Positions 13,051 to 26,700 of a stretch of 64,000 nucleotides of DNA are shown here, piece by piece; the stretch's first letter is position 1; the number at the start of each line of letters is the position of its first letter. The position numbers and the translations under genes are program-made. Location: the NCBI RefSeq assembly GCF_032854445.1, contig NC_088306.1:17083764-17147763 (forward strand), in the 5' to 3' direction. The notes under the pieces are model-generated. The model had not been told where the DNA came from. It worked only from the letters and a program-made list of their open reading frames with translations, and searched no databases. This DNA is from Liolophura sinensis (lineage: Eukaryota; Mollusca; Polyplacophora; Chitonida; Chitonidae).

Positions 13051-13340
13051 GGTGGGTAGTTTATTGTAAAGGGTTGGTGGCACTAGGCGAGTCACATTAC
13101 AGGGGACAGCGGCTGAGCGATAGTCGATATCAGGGGACGCATCGAGTCGGCATACCTGCCTGCAGACAAGTTCATCAGCACTGCTGTGAGCGTCGTGCGT
13201 GGGAGGCAGGTAGCCGCTGTGCAGAGTGCGAGCTCAAAGCAAACACATGTGGCGGGAATGTAGGAAGCTTCTGGAGTGGCAGCAGGCGGTGGGCTCGATT
13301 GTCATCTATTAGATGGGTTAGAGTCGTAATCAAATGCTAA
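13050..13340. other. GC-rich island of unknown nature
   Basis: Visibly richer in G+C and CpG than its surroundings and open for 101 codons on the plus strand. No protein family or known repeat recognised. Confidence 0.4.
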
Positions 13341-14651
13341 ATATTGTCCTAGATAGATGATGATTTGTGCCCGTCAATGTTGACTCAGCTAGACAGAGAC
13401 TGTTAATTATAATATGAGATGTTAATAATACACGAAGAATCAGATACGTGTATATGTTTGGTAGCATATGTGCAGTTACTGACCAGTCAGTAGAATTGTA
13501 GTCTTGACGTCATTATCATTTTCATTTGATGTTGTATTTATGGCAGCTGTGTCGTATCAGTATAAGTGAAAATGTTGATTAAATTTGTACCACAATCCTG
13601 AACATAAATGGAATTGTCTTGTGTACAGAATTAAAGACTAATAAAATACTACTACATGTAGTTGCCCTCAAAATTCGCCCCAAACACTTGGGCCCTAAAA
13701 GTTCGCCCCAAAGACAAAAGGTCATAAAATATTAATTTTGGTACTGAAGCTTACAGTTTTCCATAAGACTGTTTTCTTGCCTTCCAAAGAAAGATGAAAA
13801 TATCTTTCTAAGATGAGTAATGGAGTGATGAACAAAAATTCGGCCATTTTTGTAAATAAAATTTGTGCTCAGTATAAAATACATGCAGCTGGAATGCACA
13901 TGCACGTAAGATGTGTATTAGACCGAGCGAAACATGCGGATGTGTGACACGTGCACACATAAGCTGCTGGGAATCCTAAATGTCTGAATATAGCTGCCTG
14001 ACAGAGACTCACTTTACAATTGAAATGAGTTACTCCAGTGAATAACACAAGTGGGAATTGCATAGAATTATCCACAGCCTGGGGGAATCTTACTATTATG
14101 CAGTTAAAAGAAAAATTGTGTAGATTTTTAGCTTGCCATTAAGTAAAGCAAGGCGATGTATTGTGATGGGAAAGTAAGACTGTTTGTTAAGACTGGATTG
14201 GGTGAGTTTGCAGGGTACATAAATATGCAAAGCTAGACTTCATTGTACATGTTGTTATTGTGTTTAGTAGAACAGGTTTAATAAAGGCGTAAATGTATCT
14301 TGAAGGCTGGGTTACACTTGTTTGTTTATCAACCTGCAATTTGCTTGGTCAGGTTATTTGTTTTTTTTTTTTTTTCTTTAGTTTAGCAGATTCCATGTGA
14401 CATGCTATGGCAAGATCCATGTATAGACCCTGTGTGTTTTTCTGCTCATTTCTGAACTACACCTGTAGAACGTCTCCCCAAGCTGTCAGACTGTTCTATG
14501 AGTTGTTGTTGTCCTCTGTTCTACCTCAGGTTATTTTTAGTTGTTTTGTCAGTAACATGCTAATGTGGTGTCATCTCGTACCAATGTTCTAATTGTTTCA
14601 GATCTCACTTGTGTGCGTGTTGGTCTCACCTATGGTCTTTTCTCGTTACAG
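13341..14651. other. Non-coding, upstream part of DGK intron
   Basis: AT-rich with a polyT run near 14360. Nothing else recognised before the PH exon. Confidence 0.45.
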
Positions 14652-14756
14652 GTAATCACACCTTTTCGTAACTTAGTGCTGTGCGCCGAGAGTCGCCGGG
14701 AGATGGAGGAGTGGATATCCGCTTTAAAATCTGCCTCCAACCGGGAGTACTATGAG
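14652..14756 (+). CDS. DGKD/DGKH-like: DGK exon 1 of window: PH domain C-terminal helix
   Basis: 105 nt, acceptor TTACAG, donor GAG|GTGAGA. Encodes [20 protein letters not shown] followed by a WISALK helix, the typical end of a PH domain with its invariant tryptophan. Both ends are phase 0, so at least one coding exon must precede it; I could not find that exon in 1-14651. Confidence 0.93.
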
Positions 14757-17700
14757 GTGAGACATGTGTTAGCTGGGTGGCAGTTAAACAGGTAAATCTT
14801 GTTCACCTCAGCAGCATATCCTGTGCCTGAGTCAGTCTCAACATGTGAGAGTCAGTTTGCGTGTCTTAGTTACCTGATACATGTTAACTATCCCATGTAT
14901 TTGAAATGAAGTTGGACGATGTTTACACTGAAATTACTAATGAACATAATTTATGTTTCAATCTAACATGTGTAATGAATGTACCTGCTGAGTGAGCGGT
15001 CTAAACTGCATCTCCAGATCTCACATACTGAAGCTACATTGTACCTTCTGCTGGAATGAGTGTATGCTCCAATCCAGCTCCTGCTGGAATGACTGTATGC
15101 TCCAATCCAGCTCCTGCTGGAATGACTATATGCTCCAATCCAGCTCCTGCTGGAATGAGTGTATGCTCCAATCCAGCTCCTGCTGGAATGACTGTATGCT
15201 TAAATCCAGCTCCTGCTGGAATGACTGTATGCTCCAATCCAGCTCCCGTTGGAATGGCTGTATACTTGAATCCAGTTCTTGCTACTTTGACTGTATACTT
15301 GAATCCAGTTCCTGCTGGAATGGCTGTCTGCTTGAATCCAGCTCCTGCTAGAATGGCTGTATGCTTCAGTCCATGTCCTATTGGAATGACTATGCTTCAA
15401 TCCAGCTCCTGCTGGATTGGCTATATTCCTGGAATGGTTGTACTTGCAAGGCTTGTCAGGTGGTGGTATTCTACAGGCTCTGCTCAGTTCCTAATTTTAT
15501 GAATGCAATTCCCTCCATGTAAAATACTAGCGTTATAATTCAAGGAAGAAATGTTATTGAGTACAGGAATTCGATATGGTGATTTATAGTGTTCTGTGAA
15601 ATGAATGTTTGTTTGTTTATTTATTTGATTGGTGTTTTATGCCGTTCTCAAGACGGTGGCCAGCATTATTATACCTTCCCAGGTATGGCTAGAGGAAGCC
15701 AGCATGAGCTGGACTTGAACTCACAGCGACTGCATTGGTGTGTGCTCCCACCAGAGTGGTCCCTGTTAGTTCAAATCCAGCTCGTTCAGACTTCTTTTGT
15801 GATCGTTTTTGGGACGGTCTACCAGCAACCTAAAGATGGTCGTGGGTTTCCTCCGCGCTCTGCCCATTTTTCTTCTACCATAATGCTGGCCTCCATCATT
15901 TTGGTGAAATATTCTTGAGTACAGTGTAAAACACCTTGCAAATAAATAAATAAATAAATAAATAAACTAAATAGTGGACTATTTTACAGCTTGATCCTTA
16001 TTTTGTTGTTTTCAGTCGAGTAGTGACCACAAAGAGATGATGTCCGGACAACACAACTGGTACGCCTGCTCTCATGCTAGACCAACATACTGTAACGTGT
16101 GCCGCGAAGCGCTTTCAGGAGTTACCTCTCATGGCTTGTCATGTGAAGGTGAGTTGAAGTCGTCAGGTAGCACGGATTCTCATTAGTAAGCGAGAAGCCC
16201 CTACATACCTGTGTTTGGCATTTTTACTAAAACTAAACTATGTTTACTAAAACTTACAAATTACTGTGGTATGATAAACAAGGAACCAGTCAGACTTCAA
16301 AGGGGAATTGGAATTATCAAGGATGGTGTCTTACCTGATATAGGTTTGTAAGACTGTTGCCTACAAAACTGAACGATCACCGATAATCAGCTGTCTTTAC
16401 ACTTAAATGAACCTTGCTGACAAAGTCTTCTAGAAGTCAAGTACTCTTGTACTGCTCCTGAATCCAGCTCCAGTGTTATGTCACATATTTGCTGCACAGA
16501 TGTTTGTATTCTGTGAGCTATAGTTTCTTCACAACTCTCCAGCTGCTTCCTCATGAATATTGCAGATATTTTCTTTCATTGATATCAAAAGCAGTACAAA
16601 TTGTAACCACTATAGAACAAATACACCATGTCTGTTTCTATTGTAATTATGCCAGGCATGCTGTTGATGACCATTCTCTTTGCCTAATCTGAATAATTCT
16701 GATTTGAAATTTGCTTACATTAGCCAGAAATACATTTTTGAGTAAATTGGTTACATTTTATTGTTGTTGTTGGTTTGTTGTTGTTGTTGTTGTTGTTTTT
16801 CCATTTCTCTTGCTTGATTTGTCTTTGAAATGTGACTGGGGGGCATAATATATAAAAAGTTGAAAAATGAAAATTCTTGTCTACGTGACAAGAATTTGAC
16901 AGGCTTGACTGATATTGAGCAGATACATGTTCATGTAGGCCATTTCCGGGCACCTGTGAACCTAAACTTAGAAGTGAGATAAGAAACGGAGTCGCTGAAT
17001 AAAAGTCTATTAAAGTGAATCCGTGATAAATAAAAATGTCTGCAGTTTGAAGCAGGACATCACAGAAAAATTATACACAGCTTATGTGTAGCCTCAGAAT
17101 TAAGATAATAAAAAGAGTCCCAAGGATATTATTAGATGGAAAACCTTCATCCGCCCAATTTGACTTGAGTGTCAGAGGAAAGAAGTTGTGACTGTGTAAT
17201 GATGCAACCGAGCTGACGTCGTTCTTCTGGTGGGGATGTAACCCAGTTTGAAGAGGCCGCGTGGAATTGGGTCAGTTTTGATGGCTTGACATTGTGACGC
17301 AGGGGATTTTAACAGACCCGATCGTAGTATTAGTCGTCCATGGAGAAGTTTGGGGGTTGTGGCGGATGGGGGAGGGGATAAATTTGGCCATTGAGAGAGG
17401 CCAGTGCGTGCAGGCAGAGATCATCCTGCCATTAACGAGTATTAGAAGTGCGGACCTGACCTTTCTGCCGGGCACTGTACATCAGCCGATCAGACTCTGA
17501 TCAGACGAGTAACGTCACAGCACCGATAAATGACCCCAGGGCCCCTCCTTGCTAGTATGAGGAATCAAAGATGGATCAGCTGGGGATTAGGCCAAGGGGT
17601 TTTATAGACATCCCTGCGAGAGATGGCTCGCGATGCTTCCCGATAGCTCTGATATGTTTGGTGATTACACAGCATAGAGACTGATTACAGCAGTAGGCAG

Positions 17701-20700
17701 ACAAGCACTGGTGAATTTGCAGGTGACTTTGCAGCCGAATATGCATCATTTCAGGGCAAATATAGGTTCCGAACCGTGGTGCCAAGGCTGGTGGCGATGT
17801 ATTATAAAAAATTTGAAATCATTAAATACATACAATATTTGCTATTCTCACACACCACCACCACCACCATTACCCCATAAATGACCTTTGCTAATCAATG
17901 AAATGTTATACATGTATTTTATTTAAGAAAAAATATGTTTGGATGTGACCTGATTTAATTTTTATTATTTGATAAGCTTCATGGCTTACATCAGAGAAAG
18001 TTAACTGACCAATCAGAAACTGAAATCTGAATAAGTCTCATACATGCATGACAAGATTGAGGGGATAATATCCTGTCATGGTTGTACTTTGTGAAAATGT
18101 TTTAAAGGATATGTAATAATTGAATAATAACCCTCGATTTTATTCCCTACGTAATAGCAGAATTAAAATGTTACGTAGCTGGTCTACACCCCCTTTGCCT
18201 TAGTAAGCTAAAGAAGTGACCTTTTGTTAGCCACTCAGCCTCTGACCAAGGAGATTGTTGAGTGTCATCCAGATCTGGCACGGTCAGCTGTAGATTCACA
18301 CTCGGTTAAATGGTTTATGAAGTACACAGCAAAGAAAGGGCACTTTACCCATGACCCCAGACACCATCATATTATAAGCTTTAAACTATTTAACAACCAA
18401 TCACATGAATAAACAGACAAATAAATATTTAATTAAAAGAAAGGTGTGTCCAGGCAATTCCACAGACATAGGCACTCCATTTGGACAGGCTTTAAGTACC
18501 TTGTTCACACAACCATTGTGTTTGGGGCTTTACTTTATGGGCTATGAACGTAAAATATCTCAATAATCAGCCTCGTTTTCCACCCTGGCTTTCTGGGTTA
18601 GGATGCCATGCAGTATTATGTAATAAGAGCTAACTGGAAAAAAATCTCCTGTCATTACCAAAACAAAAAAAGGTGTTCATTTCATTGTCCCTGAGTAGGT
18701 CATTGATTAGAGGAACTTATCTCTCTGCCATCCATCAAGAGGCTGTTCTCGTGGAAAAAAAAAAAAACAGCCAAGTCATGTACTGAATCAATATGTATCG
18801 GCTTAGGTACATTATTTGGCACTGGGGTTATCCCAGTGCTGTTTTACTCCAGGGTTTTAGTTTGGTGTTGTGTTACAGCCACCATGGTCGAGGAAATGAG
18901 CAGATGATGATCAACATCAGGAGACTTTGATAGAAACTTGACTGATGCCCATCTTGTTACTAGCCAACTCCCTCCTGAAAAGGTCACCGTGGACATCTAT
19001 AGACGGACAGACGGATGTAAAATCAATAGTCGAGTTGAATGCACTTTTTACCCGTTGTCTCTTTGCAGTGTGTAAGTTCAAAGCCCACAAGCGATGTGCA
19101 GTACGTGCTAATTATAACTGTAAATGGACAACGCTGGCATCTATAGGGAAGGACATTATAGAGAATGAAGATGGGGTAAGAGCACTGTGTAACCTCTGAA
19201 TGATGGATGTTGTGTAGTTGGTTGGATTTAATTAGCTCAGCATGAGACACATTTCAGAAATTTATACATACACTTTATATACGTGGGGGGCCTCCGTGGC
19301 TCAATCGGTTAGCGCGCTAACGCAGCGTAATGACCCTGGAGTCTCTCACCAATGCGGTCGCTGTGAGTTCAACTCCAGCTCATGCAGGCTTCCTCTCCGG
19401 CCATAAGTGGGAAGGTCTGACAGCAACCTGCCGATGGCCTTTGCTTTTTCTCGGTTTCCTCCCACCATAATGCTGGCCGCCGTGGTATAAGTGAAATATT
19501 CTTGAGTACGGCGTAAAACACCAATCAAATAAATAAATAAATTTATATATGTGTTCTTATGTGTTTCTGCCATGTCATGCTGTATTTTTTTAGGCGTATT
19601 GTAATGTTGTTCTTGTACCTGTTCCTGTTCTGAACTTCACCTAATGCAAAAATGAAAAAATCCTTATATCTTAAGTGACAACCTTATATCCTAAATGAAA
19701 TTATTTCATTTGCAATGGAGAAATAAGAATACTGCTTTTCTAATAGTTTTTAGATCGCCATGTTTACGGTTTCTCTGCTTTCACCTTCAGACCGCCATGT
19801 TTACAGTTTCTCTACTTTCACTTTCAGATTGCCATGCCCCACCAGTGGATAGAGGGTAACCTTCCTGTCAGTGCTAAATGTGTGGTCTGTGACAAGACGT
19901 GTGGGAGTGTCCTGCGATTACAAGATTGGAGGTGCTTATGGTGCAGAGCCTTGGTAAGTCTACAGCCATGGACCCATCTGTCAGGCTTTTGGACTGGAGA
20001 GAATTCATTTTGACTCCCTCAAATTTGCACCATTAAAATTAGAAAAAGGATAACCAGAATTTTTAATAATGTGGTCAGGACAGGCATTTCAGAAATCTTG
20101 GCGTAGACACTATTGGTAAAGAGCAGTAGCAGTTGGAATCAAATGTAACTGTTTTAGCTGGAAAAAGTAGCTCTATAGATTCATTAACGGGTCCTCATAT
20201 AAGTTTCCCACACTTGGAATTATATCTCCTTCAAAACAAACCTCAAACCACAATTTGAAGATCATTAAAACTGATAGAATCAGGTGGGAGTTGGACTGAG
20301 GAACATGGATGAAATATTAGGTCACAGCTTGTTTTGTCATCACATGCATTAGTTTGGGATTGTGTGGCAGAAATACTTGCTGTATTCCTCTAGTGTTTTC
20401 TGTTATAGGTGCACTCAAGCTGCCGGGAGCAGTACCCTAAGGTATGCCCCTTAGGTCAGTGTCGTATATCTGTGCTACCCCCCACAGCCATCAACAGCAC
20501 AGACTCTGATGGCTACTGGGAGGCATCTCGACCCCCAGGGACAAGTCCTCTACTCGTCTTTGTGAACACTAAAAGTGGGGACAATCAGGTGAGAGGGCTC
20601 CGGCAACACTAGAAATACCATGTGATTTAACCCCACATTAAAGGGCCATATCCAGAAAATCATGGTTCAGTGTTCATTGTTGCAAATTTTTGTGGATCAG

Positions 20701-23700
20701 TTTTTCATTACTCGTGAATCACTTTTCACCTAAATCACATCATCTTTTTCTGGGATTTAACCTAAACAATGTAAAATTTTTTTTTTTGATATTTACAAAC
20801 TAAGAAGGTTAGTTAAGCATATGCTCGTCCAAAACTTTATAGGCCACAGTGTGAAGTTGTGTGAAGAATTTTTGTTATATGTAAATGGAAGTGAAAAACA
20901 TGCTCTCTAAGAGCTTTTTACAACGAATCACTTATCAAGGCTAAGACGACTTTCCATATTGTCCATTTAAACTTTTCTCCAATTATAGTACTGTATGAAT
21001 GTTTTGTGTGTGTTGCAGGGAGTTAAATTTTTACGTCGATTCAAACAGTTGTTAAATCCTGCTCAAATCTTTGATCTCATGAATGGGGGACCACATGCAG
21101 GGTAAGTCAGATTTTCACAGGAAACTTTCAGTGGGACAACATTGTTGGTGGCATAATGAATGATTCCATTAGGCGTGTTCTGGATCTGCATAGCGGTTGT
21201 GAACCATGTATTCTTAATTCATCCTTGGTTAGGTGGCTCTCTGCAAATGATTTTCTTTGATCTTTATAGTGGTAGTGACTGGTAGTGTGTGTCATATTGT
21301 CATGTAAAAAGTGATGTTTTTTTTTTTCAGTTATATGTACACTAGGGATTTCTTATTTTACTGGCTGAAAATTTGCCTCTGCAGTTTGTGTGACAAAAGT
21401 GATCTGATTTGATTTGTACAGATGTTAGGGTGTTATATTTGTTTTGATTGGTTCTTCACTTACATTATAGGGTATAGCTGACCTGAATGATTGGTAACCA
21501 TCAGCAGTCTGATTGGATGGCAGTTGTCAGCAGAATGTTACATCTGCTGTGATTGTATGACAGTTGCTTCTCAGCATGCTACATCTGCTCTTATTGGATG
21601 ACAGTTACCAGCAGATCTGTTGTGATTGGTCTTGTTTTGTGTTACAGGCTACGTCTGTTCCAGAAGTTTGATCCATTCCGTATCTTGGTGTGTGGAGGAG
21701 ATGGCAGTATAGGTTGGGTTCTGTCAGAAATAGACAAACTAGATCTTCACAAGCAGGTAATTACCACAACGTGTAAATGTTGTTAACGTCCTCGTTAACA
21801 TTTAAGAGACACATCATAGTGTTCAACATCTCTTTTGAATTGCCTTGACACATGGAAATATGCTGTCGAAATATTTCATGTTAGCGACTGTCAAGTCCGT
21901 CCTGTTCTCTCTCATAGCAGTTTTAACATTGTCATAACTTAGTGAAGCAGCATCTGTACCATGACACCAGATGTGACACCTGTGGTGTAACATGGCACCA
22001 AAGTGTTCATTATGGCCACTGTGTGAGTTACTTTGTCCTCTCTCATAGCAATGTTAACATTGTTCTTAACTTCGTGGAGCAGCATCAGTTATGTATCTGT
22101 ACAGCAAACATGATATGTGTTTATTATGTCCCTGCCATAGATAGGGTATCAGTTATGCACCCTGACACCAAATATGACACCTGTTCTTTTTGCCCACAGT
22201 GCCAGGTAGGAGTGTTGCCGTTTGGTACAGGTAATGACCTGGCTCGTGTGCTAGGCTGGGGAGGGGCCATAGATGATGACACACAATTACCTGCCATACT
22301 GGAGAAGTTAGAACATTCACAGATTAAAATGCTAGACAGGTGAGAAGGCATGGATGTAACAGCTGAACAAAATGCTGACTGTCAAAGTGCATAGCCATTT
22401 GATCAAATCAGTATTAAAGTGCTTCTTAAAGTTTGTCAGGACAGCTATTCGGCTATTACTTTCTCCTTTGCAGCACTCAGAGAGAGAGTGTGCCATAAGA
22501 AAGTAATGCCTCTGATTGAAGCTTATTATCTCACAGATTTTCACCTAATATAAGCTTAGATTAAGTTTTGCATCTTATTTTTGTGTTTTAAATTTTCATT
22601 TACTTGCACATGTACGAGTATATTGGATATAATGAAATTCATCAATTTGAAGACATCAAATTACATTGCTTGAATCTATTGACATTAGTTATTCACTTCA
22701 AGTATGATTTATCAGGTAAGAAATAAGTACTGCTCTCTCAGAAACTGTTAGAGGTGGAGCGGGTTGTGATCACTGTTGTTGTTGTTGCCAGGTGGAGTAT
22801 ATGGACGTACGAAGGAACAATGCCACCTCCACGAAAACTCTCTCAACAGGTACGTGTGCCTTTATTTATAATCTTTCAATTTGTAAAATGTGCAAATTTT
22901 ATAATGGTTGGTAACAAAAATAATAGGGGTTGCATTAATATGTTTTCAGTGTCTTTTTCATATGACTGAAAAATTGTTACATACATTATTAAGTCAAAAG
23001 CATTCACTCTTTTTAAGTGTGTTTATAATGATCAAATCAGTTTTACTTACGTAATGAGCAGATTCTGAAATTAAAAGTCTTTATTAATATTGAGAACATT
23101 TTCCAACAAAGTTTAAAACAGTTTTAGGGTTTTTGATTGCAAAATTCTCTTTACCTACATGTATACATTTTCAACAATGATGCTGTCAGTATTGTCAAAT
23201 TTGAATCTCCGTAATGTAAATAATGGTTGAAGTTTTGTAAGTATTTGGGGTGCTCATTGGCTCATTTGGCTACAGTTTTTTTAATTTGGTTGCTAACCAA
23301 TGAGATTGCGGCTTTAATTCAAGCTGTCACTTGTTTTATTGGGGATTTAAATCTGGAGATTCATTATCTACAGAGCAAAGGACTCAACCTCTGCCAATTG
23401 CTTTCTTCCACCCCACTATAGTCAGAATAAATCTGGCTTGTATGAATCTCTGAAACTAAACCACTCATAGTTTGTATTTGATGGTCGTTTTCAGTTTGAC
23501 CCTATATCTGTATATGAAGATTCTGTGGCAGCACATCTGTCCAAGATTCTTCATTCTGATGACCACGCCACTGTTATCTCATCAGCCAAGTAAGTAGGGT
23601 TATACTAGTTTTAGGTGACGCCCATTTTATTTTGTGTTTTACATCGGAGCCAACACTAAAAAATTAAAACATGGAATAAAAATAAAACTGAAAATCCGCC

Positions 23701-26700
23701 TTTTTATTTGGTCCGATCTTGATGTCTTCATGATTTTCCTGTTTTTCAAAGCTTTCTGATTATGTAAGTATGTCTTAAGAGGTAAAAACTTGGTGAGAGA
23801 GTCCACGTTATTTTTATACCCTCCAATGACATTAGAAAAATATTTATTCTGCCCGTAAAACAACAATTTCAGTTGATGTGGCCTTATCTCACCAGCCAAG
23901 TCAGTCCTTACATCAGGGTTGTCACAGTAGTGAGAAAGACCTCAATAGTCGTCAGTAAATGTACCAGTCATGAAGGATCTTAAATTGCAAAGTCATGAAT
24001 TTTCGAAATTTCGGAGAAAGTTGTGAATTTGTTTCTCTCACAACATCCTGAGGTGTACATAAATCCAGCGTTCAACATGTTGAGCTGCAAAGTGTACATG
24101 ATAATATTGGAGTTGTATTCAGATGCTATTGTTTTGTGCAGAGTTTTGTGTGAAACTGTGAAGAACTTTGTGGCTAAGGTTGGAGAGGACCAAGAGAAAG
24201 ACGGGGATGAAAGTGAAGAGTCTATAACACAAAAGGTGAGAGTTTGTAACATAGAAAGTCATAGTGTATAACACAGAAGATGAGAGTCTTTGAAACAGAA
24301 GGTGAGAGTCTGTAACATAGAAGGTGTGAGTAAGACAAAGGGGGTGTTTAACACAGAAGGTGTGAGTATAGCAGAAAGGGAGTGTATAACACAGAAGGTG
24401 TGAGTATAACAGAAAGGTGTGAGTAAGAGAAAGGGAGTGTATAACACAGAAGGGGTGAGTATAACAGAAAAGGAGTGTATAACATAGAAGGTGTGAGTAT
24501 AACAGAAAGGGAGTGTATAATACAGAAGGTGTGAGTATAACACAGAAGGTGTGAGCATAACAGAAAGGGAGTGTATAATACAGAATGTGTGAGTATAACA
24601 GAAAGGGAGTGTATAATGCAGAAGATGTGAGTATAACACAGAAGGTGTGAGTATAACAGAAAGGGGGTATATAACACAGAAGGAGAATGTAACATAAAGG
24701 CTTCAGTGTATAACACAAAAGGTTAGAGTCTTTAACACATTGTGGAAGGTGATATTGTAATAGGAGGCAATGTCATGCAAAAAATGAGTCTCTAACAAAC
24801 CATTGTGAGTAGATAATGAAAAAGGGGAGCCAGTAAATGTAAAAAAAAAATATATATGAGGATTATGGCACAAAGGAAGAGACCACATAACCTAAACAGC
24901 AAGGATGAAGTAAACCATAAAAGTTCATTCAGATATTTAGATGTTAAAGAGAGTGTAAAGTTTTCGAGCTATTTTCACTGACACACAAACTATTCAATCT
25001 ACCTAAATGACCATAGATTGCCCATTTATCCTGATTTTGAGAGGTCCATTGATTTTAGAAAGGTTTTTTGAGGTTTGCTTGGAACATGGTTTCAGGTTTC
25101 AGCACCAAAAATAATATTTTGTGATATTTATGTGCCTGTGGAGAAATTTTAGTGTATTCCCATGTATGGATTTTGTTAAAAATAGCTTCTGTGTTTTAAA
25201 ATTTTTTCTTCTATTTCTATTTTTTGCAGTGTGTGGTATTGAATGAAAAATTAAAAAATCTGCTTTCTACACTTAACCAAGAGGCCAAAGCTTCAACTCA
25301 GGTAAGTGTGTTTATAAGGAAAGTAAAATGTTTGTCTGCATTTCCTCATAAAGGATTATTGTGTGGCAATGTTACAGTAACTCATAGATAAGAAAAAATG
25401 AAATAAAATGCTGAAGTTATCAATTGAAGGTAAATATTGCTTCTGTCAACACATACTTGTCTTGGGATGTGTGAAGTGGAAGAAAACAACCTCCTAGTTC
25501 GGGATGGGAGTAGTAAAAATATGAAGACTCAAAATGTTATTGTAAGGTTCATTCTCTTTGTGTTCAGGAAGAAATCCAGCCCGTGGAGGAAGTGATCGTG
25601 GGGTCACCAGAGAGGGACACAGTGCCAGGGGAGATAACTGGACCAACACGCAAAACTAGAATAGTAAGACAATGTACTATGTATATTACAATGATTCTTG
25701 AACCTTTTTTGACTTGAATTACTGAAATCTATAACAGGTTACTATTGCTCAAATTCAGTGTTTTGATTATATTTTTGTGAAAGAGAAAAAAAATGTATTT
25801 GTGTCTGATCAGGGTAGAAAGATTGAAAAAATAATGATAGACATGAGAAAAAAGAAAGTTTCATTAAAGTAGCACAAAAATTTCACACAGGAAAAACAAT
25901 ATAATTTATTTTGGGTTTTTAAAGAGAAATTTTATTTTTGGGGAGAAAGTCCTTTATAGAAATTACAATTACAATGGCCAAATAAGTCAATCACTTCATC
26001 TTAACATTAAGCTGAAGTCTCTGGTTCTCCATAATGCTATCTTCTTATTAACTGAATAAATTATTTTTGTTGTCGGGAAGGGGCCTCTGTGGCTCAGTTG
26101 GTTAGTGCTCTAACACAGCGTAATGACCCAGGAGCCCCTCACCAATGCGGTGGCTGTGAGTTCAAGTCCAGCTCATGCTGGCTTCCTCTCCGGCCGTAGG
26201 TGGGAAGGTCTGCCAGCAGCCTGTGGATTGGCGTGGGTTTCCCCTGGGTTCTGCCCACCATAATGCTGGAAGCAATCGTATAAGTGAAATATTCTTGAGT
26301 ACTGCGTAAAACACCAATCAAATAAATAAATAAATTTTGTTGTAGGGAACATTCAAGTCCAAGAATGCCTTAATGTGTCGAGCAAACAGTCTGAAGAAAG
26401 CTGTGCGTCAGATCATAGAGCACACAGAGAAAGGTAAGCTCATAGCAAACTGCACATAACTCTCAGTGGAAAACTCCACACCAGTGTTAAAATACATGCT
26501 CATACTGTGTTCTATGGTTTTAGAAATGAATTGTTTTATGGGGCTATTTTTGCCATTGTTTTTTTTAGCTGATTAGTTCGACTGTCACCCTGAAGATAAA
26601 ATTATCTTTATGTAATTAAATTATATTAAGTACACTGCTCACCAAGCCAAACATTCTTATGGAATTCTGCCACCTAACCAGTAGCCTGCTTGTAGCATTC

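Noticed and set aside
15056..15502. 148-codon frame of [11 protein letters not shown] repeats
   Set aside because: Open because of a 33-bp period; no splice context joins it to the gene.
24119..24718. Minus-strand open frame of 199 codons, rich in C, Y and L
   Set aside because: It is the complement of the tandem array in DGK intron 11. Several frames are open only because the unit lacks stops.
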